DNA of 64,000 bases from assembly GCA_027489295.1 (NCBI GenBank), contig JAIYAA010000107.1, positions 8,366 to 72,365 of the forward strand, in the 5' to 3' direction. Positions 17,039-24,925 of this stretch are shown here, piece by piece. Source of the DNA: Sphingomonadales bacterium (GTDB lineage Bacteria > Pseudomonadota > Alphaproteobacteria > Sphingomonadales > Sphingomonadaceae). Positions within the stretch are counted from its first letter, which is position 1. Every line of letters starts with the position of its first letter. The translations under genes and the position numbers were made by a program. The notes beneath the pieces were generated by a model that searched no databases, was not told the origin of the DNA, and saw only the letters and a list, made by a program, of their open reading frames with translations.

Positions 17039-17314
17039 TCACCTCCTGCGGTCCATTCGGTGGAGCTTCCTGAACTCCTCGACCGCTTCATCCCGCCTTG
17101 CATCGAGATAGTTGGCCAGATCGGTTAGGTGGATTCCCTTTGCGGATTTCTGGCTTGTCTCTAATCGAACGAGCGGAATGGCAATCTCCCCCGCATCGAC
17201 TTTCCGAATGAATTTCTGGGGCGTCAGGTGGTTGAAATAATCCCGGCACACGTCGTCCACCGGGATGATTGCCTTGCCCTCGTACTGGGCCATGAGGAGG
17301 AAAGCCGTGTTCAT
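17039..17314 (-). CDS. PrtN-like (pyocin activator family) regulator
   Basis: A 91-residue protein that opens MNTAFLLMAQYEGKAIIPVD and continues DYFNHLTPQKFIRKVDAGEI, IPLVRLETSQKSAKG and IHLTDLANYLDARRDEA, a close match to the pyocin activator PrtN family over its whole length. Family members bind DNA and activate pyocin genes in Pseudomonas. Here the gene is the last of the leftward operon, adjacent to attP, so it may act as an excisionase-like or late activator. The ATG overlaps the upstream stop as ATGA. Confidence 0.85.
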   Translation of the reverse strand: MNTAFLLMAQYEGKAIIPVDDVCRDYFNHLTPQKFIRKVDAGEIAIPLVRLETSQKSAKGIHLTDLANYLDARRDEAVEEFRKLHRMDRRR

Positions 17315-17559
17315 GCGTTCCCCCTCGTGGGGTAGGTGAAGGCCTCGTAGGCTGCGAAGTTCTCCACCCTGCTCATGGCGGAAGCTAGGTCGAAGTGAGG
17401 GCCGAGGCGGGTGATCTGGGTCATCGCATAGTAGGCCCCGCCGTAGAAGGTGACCGTCCCCAGCCGCACACCGTTCTGCTCGAGGTGCCTCGAAACCTTG
17501 GTGCAGGTCTCGTCGTCGCACTCGCAGCGTTTGAACTCGGTCCACTGGGCGATGTTCAT
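17311..17559 (-). CDS. Hypothetical protein with N-terminal Cys pair
   Basis: An 82-residue protein starting at ATG 17559, which overlaps the upstream stop as ATGA. It starts MNIAQWTEFKRCECDDETC, with three cysteines that could bind metal, and its C-terminal half is aromatic (TFYGGAYYAMTQ). No family is recognised. It is part of a translationally coupled chain. Confidence 0.6.
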   Translation of the reverse strand: MNIAQWTEFKRCECDDETCTKVSRHLEQNGVRLGTVTFYGGAYYAMTQITRLGPHFDLASAMSRVENFAAYEAFTYPTRGNA

Positions 17560-18005
17560 TTCGCCTCCCGGAGCTTTGCCATGACGTCGTCTGGAACGAC
17601 CGCTGGGATCGACCAGACAATGACGCACCGATTGTTCTGCGGCTCATCGACATACTCGCCGATGATCCAGCTCGGCTCCTTACAGGCTGGGTCATGGATG
17701 CCGTCGTGCCGGCGCCACCGCTTGCCAGGTACGACGCCTGTCGGGTTCGAGACGCTGTATTCGGGCAGAGCCCAGAACTCGTCGCGGGTGAGATGAAGCC
17801 CCTCCATCGGAGGGGCCTTGGCTCGGCAGTCGCGGTGCTCGGCGCAGATATCTTTGACGATCTTTGCGTGGGTATTGTTGCCGTAGTCGGTGTGGCCGCA
17901 CTGCCGGCAGGCATAGACCGGGACTGAGCATGCAGCGTCCGGGTGGCAGCCGCAGTTCGCCCCGCCTGTGATGGTCATGATGTGACCGAGGGGGCAGTAG
18001 TTCAT
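17556..18005 (-). CDS. Cys-rich hypothetical protein
   Basis: A 149-residue protein. The N-terminal 60 residues hold nine cysteines with a CPLGH start, a CGCHPDAAC segment and a CRQCGHT zinc-ribbon motif, followed by H and C residues (DICAEHRDC). The C-terminal half has PGKRWRRHDG and is basic. Likely zinc-binding. Start and stop overlap neighbours as ATGA. Function unknown. Confidence 0.65.
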   Translation of the reverse strand: MNYCPLGHIMTITGGANCGCHPDAACSVPVYACRQCGHTDYGNNTHAKIVKDICAEHRDCRAKAPPMEGLHLTRDEFWALPEYSVSNPTGVVPGKRWRRHDGIHDPACKEPSWIIGEYVDEPQNNRCVIVWSIPAVVPDDVMAKLREAK

Positions 18006-18460
18006 CGGCGGAACCCCCAGACGATGCTGACCGTGAGCCAGATGGCGAGGCAGACGACGATGAACAGCCAGCGGATGACGACCGAGCTCATGTCCTTCTG
18101 AGCGGGAGGCGGCGTAGGCGCGGTGGGTTTTGCCTCCTTCCCCTCGAGTCCACGCCGCATGTCGCGTATCAGGTCATCGATCATCATGGGCGAGAGGCCG
18201 GAATACTTGCGCACGTCGTCGACGGTCATGGCGATGAGGCCGTCGGCCGAGACGCGAGCCAGCCTGTCCAGATCCACGGCGAAGCGGATCGAGGCCAGAA
18301 CGGGGTGCAGGTAACCAAATCGCAGGCCCCGGCTTGCCTCCTGCAGCAGCGCTTCAATCTCTTGCTTCCTCGATCGGTAACGAAGGAGGAAGGGTTCTAG
18401 TTCGTGAATGACGGCGCCGGCATTGACGCGGGTGGTGGGTTCGTGGCGAGCGCTGGTCAT
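18002..18460 (-). CDS. Hypothetical protein with C-terminal membrane helix
   Basis: A 152-residue protein. Residues 1-105 are mostly helical and charged (EALLQEASRGL). A Pro-rich spacer (TAPTPPPAQKD) precedes a membrane segment at about 130-148 (IRWLFIVVCLAIWLTVSIVW). A tail-anchored topology is likely. No family is recognised. Confidence 0.65.
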   Translation of the reverse strand: MTSARHEPTTRVNAGAVIHELEPFLLRYRSRKQEIEALLQEASRGLRFGYLHPVLASIRFAVDLDRLARVSADGLIAMTVDDVRKYSGLSPMMIDDLIRDMRRGLEGKEAKPTAPTPPPAQKDMSSVVIRWLFIVVCLAIWLTVSIVWGFRR

Positions 18461-18657
18461 CTCTTTGGAACCTCCAGCCCATGCTGGTTGATCAACTCAG
18501 CGAGGCGCCGGGCGATAGCGCCCGACTCCTCCTTGGTGATGCCGTCGGTGGTCCCGATCAGCATGATCTGAAACTTGGCCCGGCCGTTCTGGTCCAGCAG
18601 GGAGACGCCCCCGCCGACCACGCTCGAGTAGGGGATGAGGCGAGCATCGAGTTTCAT
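18457..18657 (-). CDS. Small hypothetical protein
   Basis: A 66-residue soluble protein (VSLLDQNGRAKFQIMLIGTT, then EESGAIARRLAELINQHG). It overlaps both neighbours as ATGA, so it is probably coupled. No family recognised. Confidence 0.6.
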   Translation of the reverse strand: MKLDARLIPYSSVVGGGVSLLDQNGRAKFQIMLIGTTDGITKEESGAIARRLAELINQHGLEVPKR

Positions 18658-19031
18658 CTCGCGTTCCTCGCCAGCCTGTAGGCCTCGGTGGCGACCGCCA
18701 TCGCGGCATCGGCAACCATCGAGACGAAGCTCTCCTTGCCGTGCTCGCCAAGCACGTCGTCATAGAACGAGGGATTGGCTGCCAGGCCGGACACCGCGCT
18801 GCAGAGCAGGGCGTCGAAGAGGGTCATGTCGTCGGCCGGTATCTGCGGACCCTTGTCGTCGTAGCGGTAGATGACGAGGTAGTCGCCCTGATCGTCAAAC
18901 GAGGTGTGGCTGAATCGCCAGTTGTGGCCCTCGAAGGGGAATGTGACATCTCGCTGCGGCGTCATGAGCGGAGCGCCGATCTTGTAGTGCGCGTCGCTGT
19001 TCTTGTAGATCTTATGAGTGATCGTCCCCAT
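18654..19031 (-). CDS. Hypothetical protein
   Basis: A 125-residue protein with an N-terminal aromatic beta part (FPFEGHNWRFSHTSFDDQG, YLVIYRYDD) and a helical C-terminal half. Its stop overlaps the downstream start as ATGA; its start lies 20 nt inside the end of the upstream HNH-like gene. No family recognised. Confidence 0.6.
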   Translation of the reverse strand: MGTITHKIYKNSDAHYKIGAPLMTPQRDVTFPFEGHNWRFSHTSFDDQGDYLVIYRYDDKGPQIPADDMTLFDALLCSAVSGLAANPSFYDDVLGEHGKESFVSMVADAAMAVATEAYRLARNAR

Positions 19032-19461
19032 TGGACTTGGTCTCCTTTTTGCGCCGTTGAAACGGGCGGCTAGGCCACTTCGTTTTCTTGCGCGGGTTCA
19101 CCGGTTCGCTTTCGCCTGGCTCGGTTTTCGCCAGCATTCTGCGCCTCGCCTCTTCCTCCGCCTTGGTCAGGCGCCTGACCTTTGCGATGGCGTGGATGTC
19201 GGACCCGGCTGTCGTGATCCTCTTCTCTCCACCTCGTCCGAATGTCTTCGTCTTGTGGTCGGTGATCATGAGGATCTGGATGTGGGCCGGGTCGTTCGCG
19301 GGTGGGATGGTGTCCTGCTTGACGGGATCCCAGTCGCGGAGAGCGAGAGGAGGTGAGTGGTCCCAGTTCACCTCCTCGATGGTCAGCCCGAGCTTGCGCA
19401 AGGCAACTTCGAGCTTGACCGAGAGGGGAATAGCCTTCCGCCGATCAGGCTTTTCCGCCAT
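19012..19461 (-). CDS. HNH-like protein (Cys-less), possible endonuclease
   Basis: A 149-residue basic protein. A DHSPPLALRDWD segment followed by NDPAHIQILMITDHKTKTFG resembles the HNH core (D-H, N, and a final H-x-KT), without the usual zinc cysteines. The C-terminal 40 residues are Lys/Arg-rich. Similar small proteins occur in rhizobial prophages, but I cannot confirm nuclease activity. It starts inside the preceding gene (17-nt overlap). Confidence 0.55.
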   Translation of the reverse strand: MAEKPDRRKAIPLSVKLEVALRKLGLTIEEVNWDHSPPLALRDWDPVKQDTIPPANDPAHIQILMITDHKTKTFGRGGEKRITTAGSDIHAIAKVRRLTKAEEEARRRMLAKTEPGESEPVNPRKKTKWPSRPFQRRKKETKSNGDDHS

Positions 19462-19636
19462 TGAGCGCCTCGAGGATCAGGTCGGCCGCATGGTCGGTGA
19501 TGCAGAGGCAGAGCACTCCTTCATCGTTGCCGTCTCGGATGCGCTGTGCATCCACCCATGCCTCAGTGATGTAGATCTGCGGGGGCTCGTCACCATCTAC
19601 GCATTCAACGGTAGTCTTTTTGTATTCGGTCTTCAT
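19445..19636 (-). CDS. Small hypothetical protein
   Basis: A 63-residue acidic protein (KKTTVECVDGDEPPQIYIT, then a CLCITDHAADLILEALNG helix). AAGGA lies 9 nt before the ATG. It overlaps the HNH-like gene by 17 nt. No family recognised. Confidence 0.55.
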   Translation of the reverse strand: MKTEYKKTTVECVDGDEPPQIYITEAWVDAQRIRDGNDEGVLCLCITDHAADLILEALNGGKA

Positions 19637-19704
19637 TTTGTATTGTCCTTAGTCCCAATAAGGTTCAGCGCCCGAAAAATTCTTAACTGTTCGTCAGCCT
19701 CCAT
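19633..19704 (-). CDS. Possible very short coding sequence
   Basis: A 23-codon open frame (MEADEQLRIFRALNLIGTK...) ends at a TGA overlapping the next ATG as ATGA. It fills part of the 102-nt gap after the exonuclease gene. There is no clear ribosome site, so this is tentative. Confidence 0.25.
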   Translation of the reverse strand: MEADEQLRIFRALNLIGTKDNTK

Positions 19705-19738
19705 CCGCGATTTCCGCAGACCCGTCGGCCGGGTCGCG

Positions 19739-20461
19739 TCAGAAAATCCCGTTACGACTTTGGCGTTTAAAGCGCAGCCAATATCTGCAGGTATGGTGAA
19801 CTTCCGGGCCGAAGTCCTTGCCGAGGATCCACTCAAGCAGGCCTTCGTCCAACTCACTGTAAAGCTTACCTTTATGGTCTTTCGTGAAGTTCAGCGTCTT
19901 GAGCAGCGGTAACTCTTTTGTGAGAGCCACGAGGTCTAGCGGTGATCGCTCAAGTAGCAGGCGTGTCAGGAGGTAGGAGGTGACGTAGGTGTCAGGGCCG
20001 GCCCGGTGTGGAGGCATCGCGCGGGCCGGTTCTGCAAGCTCTTCGTCGATTCCGAGCCAGTATCGGAGGAACTGATTTCCGTAACTGGGAGCGTCTTGAA
20101 ATACGTGCTGGGAGCACCTCATGGTGCAGATCCAGGGGAACTGCCCTCCACCAAAAAAAGTCTGCTCGAAGGGCGCGTTGTGGGCGACGAAGATGTCCCC
20201 GGGCTCCATCCCCTTCATGAGGGTTTGGCATGCTTGCATGTAGTTCATGGCGCCAGCGACGTCCTTGTCGCTGATGTGGTGGACTGCCCGGCCCTGGGGC
20301 GGGATCGGGAAGCCCGGGTTCACGAAGGCGGCATAGGTGTCGCCAATTTCAAGCTGGTCGGTGACGTCCGTGTATCCGATTTCGACGACTCCGACCCGCT
20401 CACCACTCTCCTTCGCTTCGACGCGGTCAGTGGTCTCGAGGTCTATGACCCTGAATTTCAT
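19739..20461 (-). CDS. DnaQ/ExoX-type 3'-5' exonuclease
   Basis: A 240-residue DEDDh-fold protein. Exo I is VIDLETTD (Asp7, Glu9), Exo II is VAHNAPFE (94-99), and Exo III is HRAGPD (152-157). Exo II usually ends in Asp; here it is Glu99, so activity may be altered. It likely trims DNA ends during phage recombination or repair, in line with RecT and RecE-like genes upstream in the same operon. The ATG overlaps the TM-peptide stop as ATGA. Confidence 0.88.
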   Translation of the reverse strand: MKFRVIDLETTDRVEAKESGERVGVVEIGYTDVTDQLEIGDTYAAFVNPGFPIPPQGRAVHHISDKDVAGAMNYMQACQTLMKGMEPGDIFVAHNAPFEQTFFGGGQFPWICTMRCSQHVFQDAPSYGNQFLRYWLGIDEELAEPARAMPPHRAGPDTYVTSYLLTRLLLERSPLDLVALTKELPLLKTLNFTKDHKGKLYSELDEGLLEWILGKDFGPEVHHTCRYWLRFKRQSRNGIF

Positions 20462-20556
20462 CCTGTGAGGTTCCTTATGAGCAGCAGCCCGATAACGATC
20501 ATGGCTGCGAAAGCGATCTTCATTCCGATGTCTGCGATGCGGTAGATGGTTTTCAT
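20458..20556 (-). CDS. 32-residue single-helix membrane peptide
   Basis: MKTIYRIADIGMKIAFAAMI continues into a hydrophobic stretch and ends LLLIRNLTG. It is one predicted membrane helix. Start and stop overlap neighbours as ATGA, which supports a real coupled gene despite the size. Confidence 0.55.
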   Translation of the reverse strand: MKTIYRIADIGMKIAFAAMIVIGLLLIRNLTG

Positions 20557-20723
20557 GGCGGAGCTCCTGCCTTGAAGATGAGGGTTGCTCCTATGGTGTA
20601 GACGAGGAACGCCGCTACCATCAAGAGAGCCCCGGGCTTCATCCGGACCTCTGCCACACTGAGGCCGAACAAGGCCAAGCCACCGATCTGCATCACAATT
20701 CCTGGGACGAGGAGCCAGCTCAT
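20553..20723 (-). CDS. Two-helix membrane protein
   Basis: A 56-residue protein from ATG 20723 with two hydrophobic segments (WLLVPGIVMQIGGLALFG and LLMVAAFLVYTIGATLIF). Both ends overlap neighbours as ATGA. No family recognised. Confidence 0.6.
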   Translation of the reverse strand: MSWLLVPGIVMQIGGLALFGLSVAEVRMKPGALLMVAAFLVYTIGATLIFKAGAPP

Positions 20724-21034
20724 GGGCGCGGCTCCGGTGTCTGCGCGCCCTGCGAGATCCCATGCGCCATGGCATTGGCCAGGAAGTCCTCCTTCCGTTT
20801 GGCCAAAGCCTTTTCCGCATGGTCGACCAGCCAGCGGAGCACGGCGGGCTTCGACACGAACTCGTGCCATGCTTGCTCGACGGTCTCTCGGATTTGCCAG
20901 TCAGGATGCTCGATCGAGACACCCATGCGGTACTGTCCGCCTTCGCTCTCGAATCGCTTGAGGATCTCGACGCGCTGCTCGGCTTTCTGCAGGTCATTGA
21001 GGAGGGCCTGCATCTCCTGGATCATCGAAGTCAT
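20720..21034 (-). CDS. Coiled-coil hypothetical protein
   Basis: A 104-residue helical protein (QEMQALLNDLQKAEQRVEIL at the N terminus, then a basic EKALAKRKEDFLANAMAHG segment). The gap before it carries one of the conserved hairpins (21049-21060). No family recognised. Confidence 0.6.
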   Translation of the reverse strand: MTSMIQEMQALLNDLQKAEQRVEILKRFESEGGQYRMGVSIEHPDWQIRETVEQAWHEFVSKPAVLRWLVDHAEKALAKRKEDFLANAMAHGISQGAQTPEPRP

Positions 21035-21048
21035 TGGGTTTCCTTGGC

Positions 21049-21060
21049 TGCATAATTGCG
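21049..21060 (-). promoter_or_regulatory. Conserved intergenic hairpin, copy 1
   Basis: Sense sequence CGCAATTATGCA: stem CGCA/TGCA (inner 3 bp pair), loop ATTA. It is preceded by CACCCGC and followed by AAGGAA and the ATG at 21034. Confidence 0.6.
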
Positions 21061-21100
21061 GCGGGTGGTGGAGCGCCCCGGTGAGGGCGCCCCGGGGTTT

Positions 21101-21991
21101 TCACTTGATGGGCAGGAAGGGCAGGGTCGCGTTGGGGACCATGGTGGCCGGGAGCTGGCCATTCCACTTTTCTGCGATCGTCAGCTCGACGAGTCCGGTG
21201 CTTTCGCGGACGGCCTGACCGCGAGCGCGGATGGCCGCAGCTTCCGCCTCACCGGCCAGCTTGGTGGCCTTCGCTGCGGACTCGGCATTTACGAGCACGG
21301 CATAGGCTTCTGCATCGGCGCGGGCCTTCTGGCTGTCGGCGGTCGCCTTGGCCTGGGTCACGGTGATTTCGGCCTGCACCTTTTCACGCTGGGCATTCTG
21401 CTGGAGGCGCTGCACTTCAACCTCTGCCTTCATGCGCTCCTCGATCGACCGTTCGTAGGCGTCGGAGAAGTCGATGTTCTCGACCTGCACTGACACCACG
21501 TTGACCGGTCCCTTAATGGCCTTGGTGATTGCGGCAGACACGTCAGCAGAAAGGCGGGCGCGCTCCTGGACTGCAGCAATGGCATTGAACTGGCCGAAGA
21601 CGATCTCGAGTGGCTCGCTGATGTTGCGATCGATGAGGCGGGCTTCCATGTTCTCGACCGAGCCATACGAGGAGTAGAGCTCGACCACGCTGCCGGGCGG
21701 CACAGCATAGGTGACCGAGATGGTCAGGGCTGCCGTCTGCTGGTCGCGCGAGTAGGCCGGTACATTCTCGTAGCGGCGGGTGACCTGCTGGACTGTGATG
21801 GGGCGGACGGCTCCGAAGAACGGATTCTGAAAGCCGCGGCCGGGTTCGGCCACGCCGACGACAGCGCCGTTATAGAGCAGGACGCCGCGCTCGCCTTCGT
21901 CAATGGTGTAGGTGCCGAACCACCAGAGGATGAGGAGAGCGACGCCTCCGACGACTGCGAGCGGTCCTGCGATGATTGAAAAAATGCGCAT
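21101..21991 (-). CDS. SPFH/band-7 (prohibitin-like) membrane protein
   Basis: A membrane protein of 296 residues if started at ATG 21991 (the ATG at 22003 lies in the hairpin element). An N-terminal membrane helix (SIIAGPLAVVGGVALLILWW) is followed by an SPFH domain with YTIDEGERGVLLYNGAVVG, then a QAEITVTQAKATADSQKARA-type coiled coil and a C-terminal IAEKWNGQLP end, all typical of prohibitin/HflK-like proteins. Such proteins form rings at the inner face of the membrane. A role protecting phage replication or blocking host proteases or superinfecting phages is possible. It sits between small genes and RecT. Confidence 0.85.
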   Translation of the reverse strand: MRIFSIIAGPLAVVGGVALLILWWFGTYTIDEGERGVLLYNGAVVGVAEPGRGFQNPFFGAVRPITVQQVTRRYENVPAYSRDQQTAALTISVTYAVPPGSVVELYSSYGSVENMEARLIDRNISEPLEIVFGQFNAIAAVQERARLSADVSAAITKAIKGPVNVVSVQVENIDFSDAYERSIEERMKAEVEVQRLQQNAQREKVQAEITVTQAKATADSQKARADAEAYAVLVNAESAAKATKLAGEAEAAAIRARGQAVRESTGLVELTIAEKWNGQLPATMVPNATLPFLPIK

Positions 21992-21998
21992 GTTGGTT

Positions 21999-22010
21999 TC
22001 CATAGTTGGA
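21999..22010 (-). promoter_or_regulatory. Conserved intergenic hairpin, copy 2
   Basis: Sense TCCAACTATGGA: stem TCCA/TGGA, loop ACTA. It lies between the RecT stop and the SPFH gene, and is followed by GGAAACC. Confidence 0.6.
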
Positions 22011-22019
22011 GGGTTGGTT

Positions 22020-23180
22020 TCAGGGGTACTTGCCTACGTTGAGCTTCTCGACTCCGAGCAGCTCCTTCGTCTTGTGAACGAACATCGCGTGTTCACCCGC
22101 CCACGGCAGGGCTGCGGCATCCCGAAGGATTGCCCAGTCGGTCACGTCGATCATCGTTTTCAGGAAGGGATGCAGGTATTCCGGAAGCTTTGGCTTCCAC
22201 AGTTCCGGCATCCCCTTGAGTACGCCGCGCCGGCCGGGAGCGTCGAGCTTCTGGTCGAGGGCGATCTTGAGAACCTTCTCGGCGGCTTCCTTGAGGGAGT
22301 CGGCGTCGCCGGGGAGGAGGTCGAGGTCCGTAGGGAACTCCGGTGGCTTCTCCGGTAGTTCCTTCTTGGGTGGAGCGGCCTTCTCTGCCGTAGCCGTGGC
22401 CGTCTGCTGCGCTTGCGAGGTCTGGGCGGCATCAACCACCGTCCCGTCGATCGTCGCGCCAGAGAAGGGGTCTACGCGCTCGGCTTTCGGCTTCTCCTGG
22501 AAGTCGAACATCGCATCCTGACGCTCGATCAGCGCGCGGATCTTGTCGTTGTTGATCGAGATGTACTTCGCGCCGCGCCGGAGCACGGCTTTCTTGCACA
22601 TCTCCTCGAACCAGTGCTTCCAGGCCGGGCTGTCCGGTGCCTTGGAGGCTGCGCGAACCCGGTCGAACTCGTCTCGAGACATCTTCTCGAAGTGCATCAG
22701 GCGCTTGTGCTCGTCGCGGAAGATGACGTAGCCGCCCACAACAGCGCCCCGTTCGGTCGTGAAGGGCGGGGCCTGGTGGAAGAGGCTGTCCGGGTCGGCC
22801 TCGTTCACGCTGAACTGGTCTTTCTCGTAGACGAGGTTGCAGATGATCTGGAAGACGCCGCCCAGCTCCTTCATGCGCTTGATGATGCCGTAGACCATCG
22901 GCTGGTAGTTCGCGATGAACTCCTTGGCCTTGCTGTCGTAGTAGGGCAGCAGCACGGCTTCCTTGCTGTCGGGCACGAGCCCGTCAACCGCACACTTGGA
23001 GATCTCGCGGCGCAGCGACTCCGGTGTGCATTTGAGGATGTCCGGGTTCTGCTGAACCGCGATGGAGAAGGTCGACTTGAGGCGGTCGAAGGACTGCCCA
23101 GTCTCGGCCACGATGGGGAGCAGGTCCGATCGGAACTGCTCGAACATCGAGGCGGCGTTAACGGTTAGCTGGTTGCTCAC
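22020..23180 (-). CDS. recT: RecT-family single-strand annealing protein
   Basis: The start is GTG 23180 after GAGGAG, 23 nt inside the end of the RecE-like gene. The 386-residue protein has the RecT core: PDILKCTPESLRREISKCAVDGL, YQPMVYGIIKRMKELGG, QAPPFTTERGAVVGG, and PAWKHWFEEMCKKAVLRRGAKYI. It anneals complementary single strands and works with the upstream RecE-like exonuclease. The C-terminal region is Ala/Pro/Glu-rich and specific to this protein. Confidence 0.92.
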   Translation of the reverse strand: MSNQLTVNAASMFEQFRSDLLPIVAETGQSFDRLKSTFSIAVQQNPDILKCTPESLRREISKCAVDGLVPDSKEAVLLPYYDSKAKEFIANYQPMVYGIIKRMKELGGVFQIICNLVYEKDQFSVNEADPDSLFHQAPPFTTERGAVVGGYVIFRDEHKRLMHFEKMSRDEFDRVRAASKAPDSPAWKHWFEEMCKKAVLRRGAKYISINNDKIRALIERQDAMFDFQEKPKAERVDPFSGATIDGTVVDAAQTSQAQQTATATAEKAAPPKKELPEKPPEFPTDLDLLPGDADSLKEAAEKVLKIALDQKLDAPGRRGVLKGMPELWKPKLPEYLHPFLKTMIDVTDWAILRDAAALPWAGEHAMFVHKTKELLGVEKLNVGKYP

Positions 23181-24294
23181 AGAGAACTCCTCGGTTGTAG
23201 GATGGCAAGGCAGACTGATTGAGGCGGAGGGGCACCTTGGGTGGGTCCGACCACAATTCGGTGGGGCCGAACCGCGAAACGAACTCGCGGTACCGCTCCA
23301 AGGCATCGGCCACGATCGTGCGACCGTGGTCGAACATCGGGTCGAGGGTGTCGACCGAAATGATGACGGGGATCATGCCGGCGTCGCGCCGGATGAAGAT
23401 CCAGACCCAGTCCATGTCCTGGGCTGAAAGGAATGCCTTGACCGTTTCGATGGCCGCGTCGTCGCCGCCATAGATGCAGCCTGCGTCCGCGAGTTGGCGG
23501 GCGGACTTGATCTGGTCGAGGTAGTAGGCGCCCTGCACGTCGTAGCACTCGCCGTAGATCTTGTGCGTGGCAGCCGCCTCGTTGTCTCCCTCCCGAAACG
23601 TCGTGAAATGTTTCAGGTCGATCGACAGGGACTTCGTGCGAGCGCCGGCCGGGGGCAGGGCGTAGTCGATGCGGCCCTTGCGGCGGATGCCGTTCTCGTC
23701 GGTCATGAAGATCGAGAGTTCGGATGCGCCTGACGTCAGAGTCCCGGCCTGCATGACGCTGGAAAGGATCGGGTCGCGCGCCATGATGGTCACGGCGTCC
23801 TCGATCTCCTGCATCTGGCGATCGGTCAGATCCTCGTGGCCCTGATGCTCGGCATACCAGTCGCGCAGGATGTCATCGAAGAAAGGTGGGCAGCCGTCGA
23901 GATCCCTGGCACGAGCCATCAGCTCGCCCTTGTTGCCGGTGAGCTTCTGGCCGTTCTCCTTCAAGAAATCCTTGATCTGGTCGGTCGTGTTGAGCGCATG
24001 CGGGTAGTCCGCCGGAGTCGGAGGCTTCGCATAGCGACGCTCGAACTCCTCCTTGCCCTCCAGGATCCGGCAATGGAATGCGCGGCCCCAGATGAAGTGC
24101 TCGGGCGTGACCTCTTTGCGGGGGCGGAGACGGTCGTACTGCCACTTCGGCGGGTTCTTCGCCAGTTGCTTGATCGAGGTGGAGCCCAGAGCAGTGTCAG
24201 CGTGGTAGACGTCCTCGGGCAGGCCGATGTAGACGCCGTCGGGCAGCTGGTAGGTGCCGTCGGCTTGCTTGAACATATCGTAGACGAGAGACAT
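23158..24294 (-). CDS. RecE-like PD-(D/E)xK exonuclease (DUF3799-like)
   Basis: A 378-residue protein from ATG 24294, which overlaps the upstream TAA as TAATG. An early LPEDVYHADTALGSTSIKQL segment resembles the RecE C-terminal nuclease start. The catalytic core has KGRIDYALP and, 15-20 residues later, SIDLKHF (an (D/E)xK motif). A 5'-3' exonuclease that feeds RecT is expected; the two genes overlap by 23 nt. Residues 75-130 (SAP-like, LTGNKGELMARARDL) may bind DNA. Confidence 0.87.
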   Translation of the reverse strand: MSLVYDMFKQADGTYQLPDGVYIGLPEDVYHADTALGSTSIKQLAKNPPKWQYDRLRPRKEVTPEHFIWGRAFHCRILEGKEEFERRYAKPPTPADYPHALNTTDQIKDFLKENGQKLTGNKGELMARARDLDGCPPFFDDILRDWYAEHQGHEDLTDRQMQEIEDAVTIMARDPILSSVMQAGTLTSGASELSIFMTDENGIRRKGRIDYALPPAGARTKSLSIDLKHFTTFREGDNEAAATHKIYGECYDVQGAYYLDQIKSARQLADAGCIYGGDDAAIETVKAFLSAQDMDWVWIFIRRDAGMIPVIISVDTLDPMFDHGRTIVADALERYREFVSRFGPTELWSDPPKVPLRLNQSALPSYNRGVLCEQPANR

Positions 24295-24620
24295 TAGCCT
24301 TCCACCTCCGACTCGAGGCGCAGGTCGCCGGCTAGGCATGTCCTCATCTTGCCACCAAGTTCGACCCACGCATGCTCCCCGAATACCGATCGCACGATGC
24401 CGGTGCCGACGAACTCGGTGCTGACCACCTTGTCGTCAGGGTTGAAGCGCGGGACGATGAGCTGCAGTCGAGCAGCCTCGACGAAGAGCGCGGCGTAGGT
24501 GCCCTCGATTTGAAGCTGCACCATGGGCTGCTCTGCCTCGTTGCCAGCTGAAACGCGCTGGTCTGCTGCTACTGTCGCGATGAGGTTGACGACGTCGCCT
24601 TTGCGGAAGAGCCGGGTCAT
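24294..24620 (-). CDS. Hypothetical protein
   Basis: A 108-residue protein. The sequence (FRKGDVVNLIATV, PMVQLQIEGTYAALFVEAARL, STEFVGTGIVRSVFGEHA) is beta-rich and could fold like an OB or SH3 domain. It overlaps the neighbours at both ends. No family recognised. Confidence 0.6.
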   Translation of the reverse strand: MTRLFRKGDVVNLIATVAADQRVSAGNEAEQPMVQLQIEGTYAALFVEAARLQLIVPRFNPDDKVVSTEFVGTGIVRSVFGEHAWVELGGKMRTCLAGDLRLESEVEG

Positions 24621-24925
24621 GCTGCACCTGCCTTGTCTCCCCAGGAGACCTCGAGCCAAACGTCGACGAATTGACGTTCCTCGCTGCCGATGTTCGCCGA
24701 GAAACCAAGCTCGCGCAGCTGGCCGATGATGGCCTTGCCAGCGGAGGGCCACTGCTGCGGGGCGCAGTAGTATTCGGTGCCGCCAAAGCCCCACTCCCGA
24801 ACCTTGATGCTGTATTCGCCGCGCGCTGCAGCAAGCTTCACCAGCTCCAGGATGTTGCGGACTGTGTGCTGGGGGTCGTTCTTGCGAGTTAGGTCGAGCG
24901 CTTCCTTTGCCGTGAGCAGGTTCAT
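24617..24925 (-). CDS. Hypothetical protein
   Basis: A 102-residue protein (NLLTAKEALDLTRKN at the start, then REWGFGGTEYYCAPQQWP). It overlaps both neighbours as ATGA. No family recognised. Confidence 0.6.
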   Translation of the reverse strand: MNLLTAKEALDLTRKNDPQHTVRNILELVKLAAARGEYSIKVREWGFGGTEYYCAPQQWPSAGKAIIGQLRELGFSANIGSEERQFVDVWLEVSWGDKAGAA

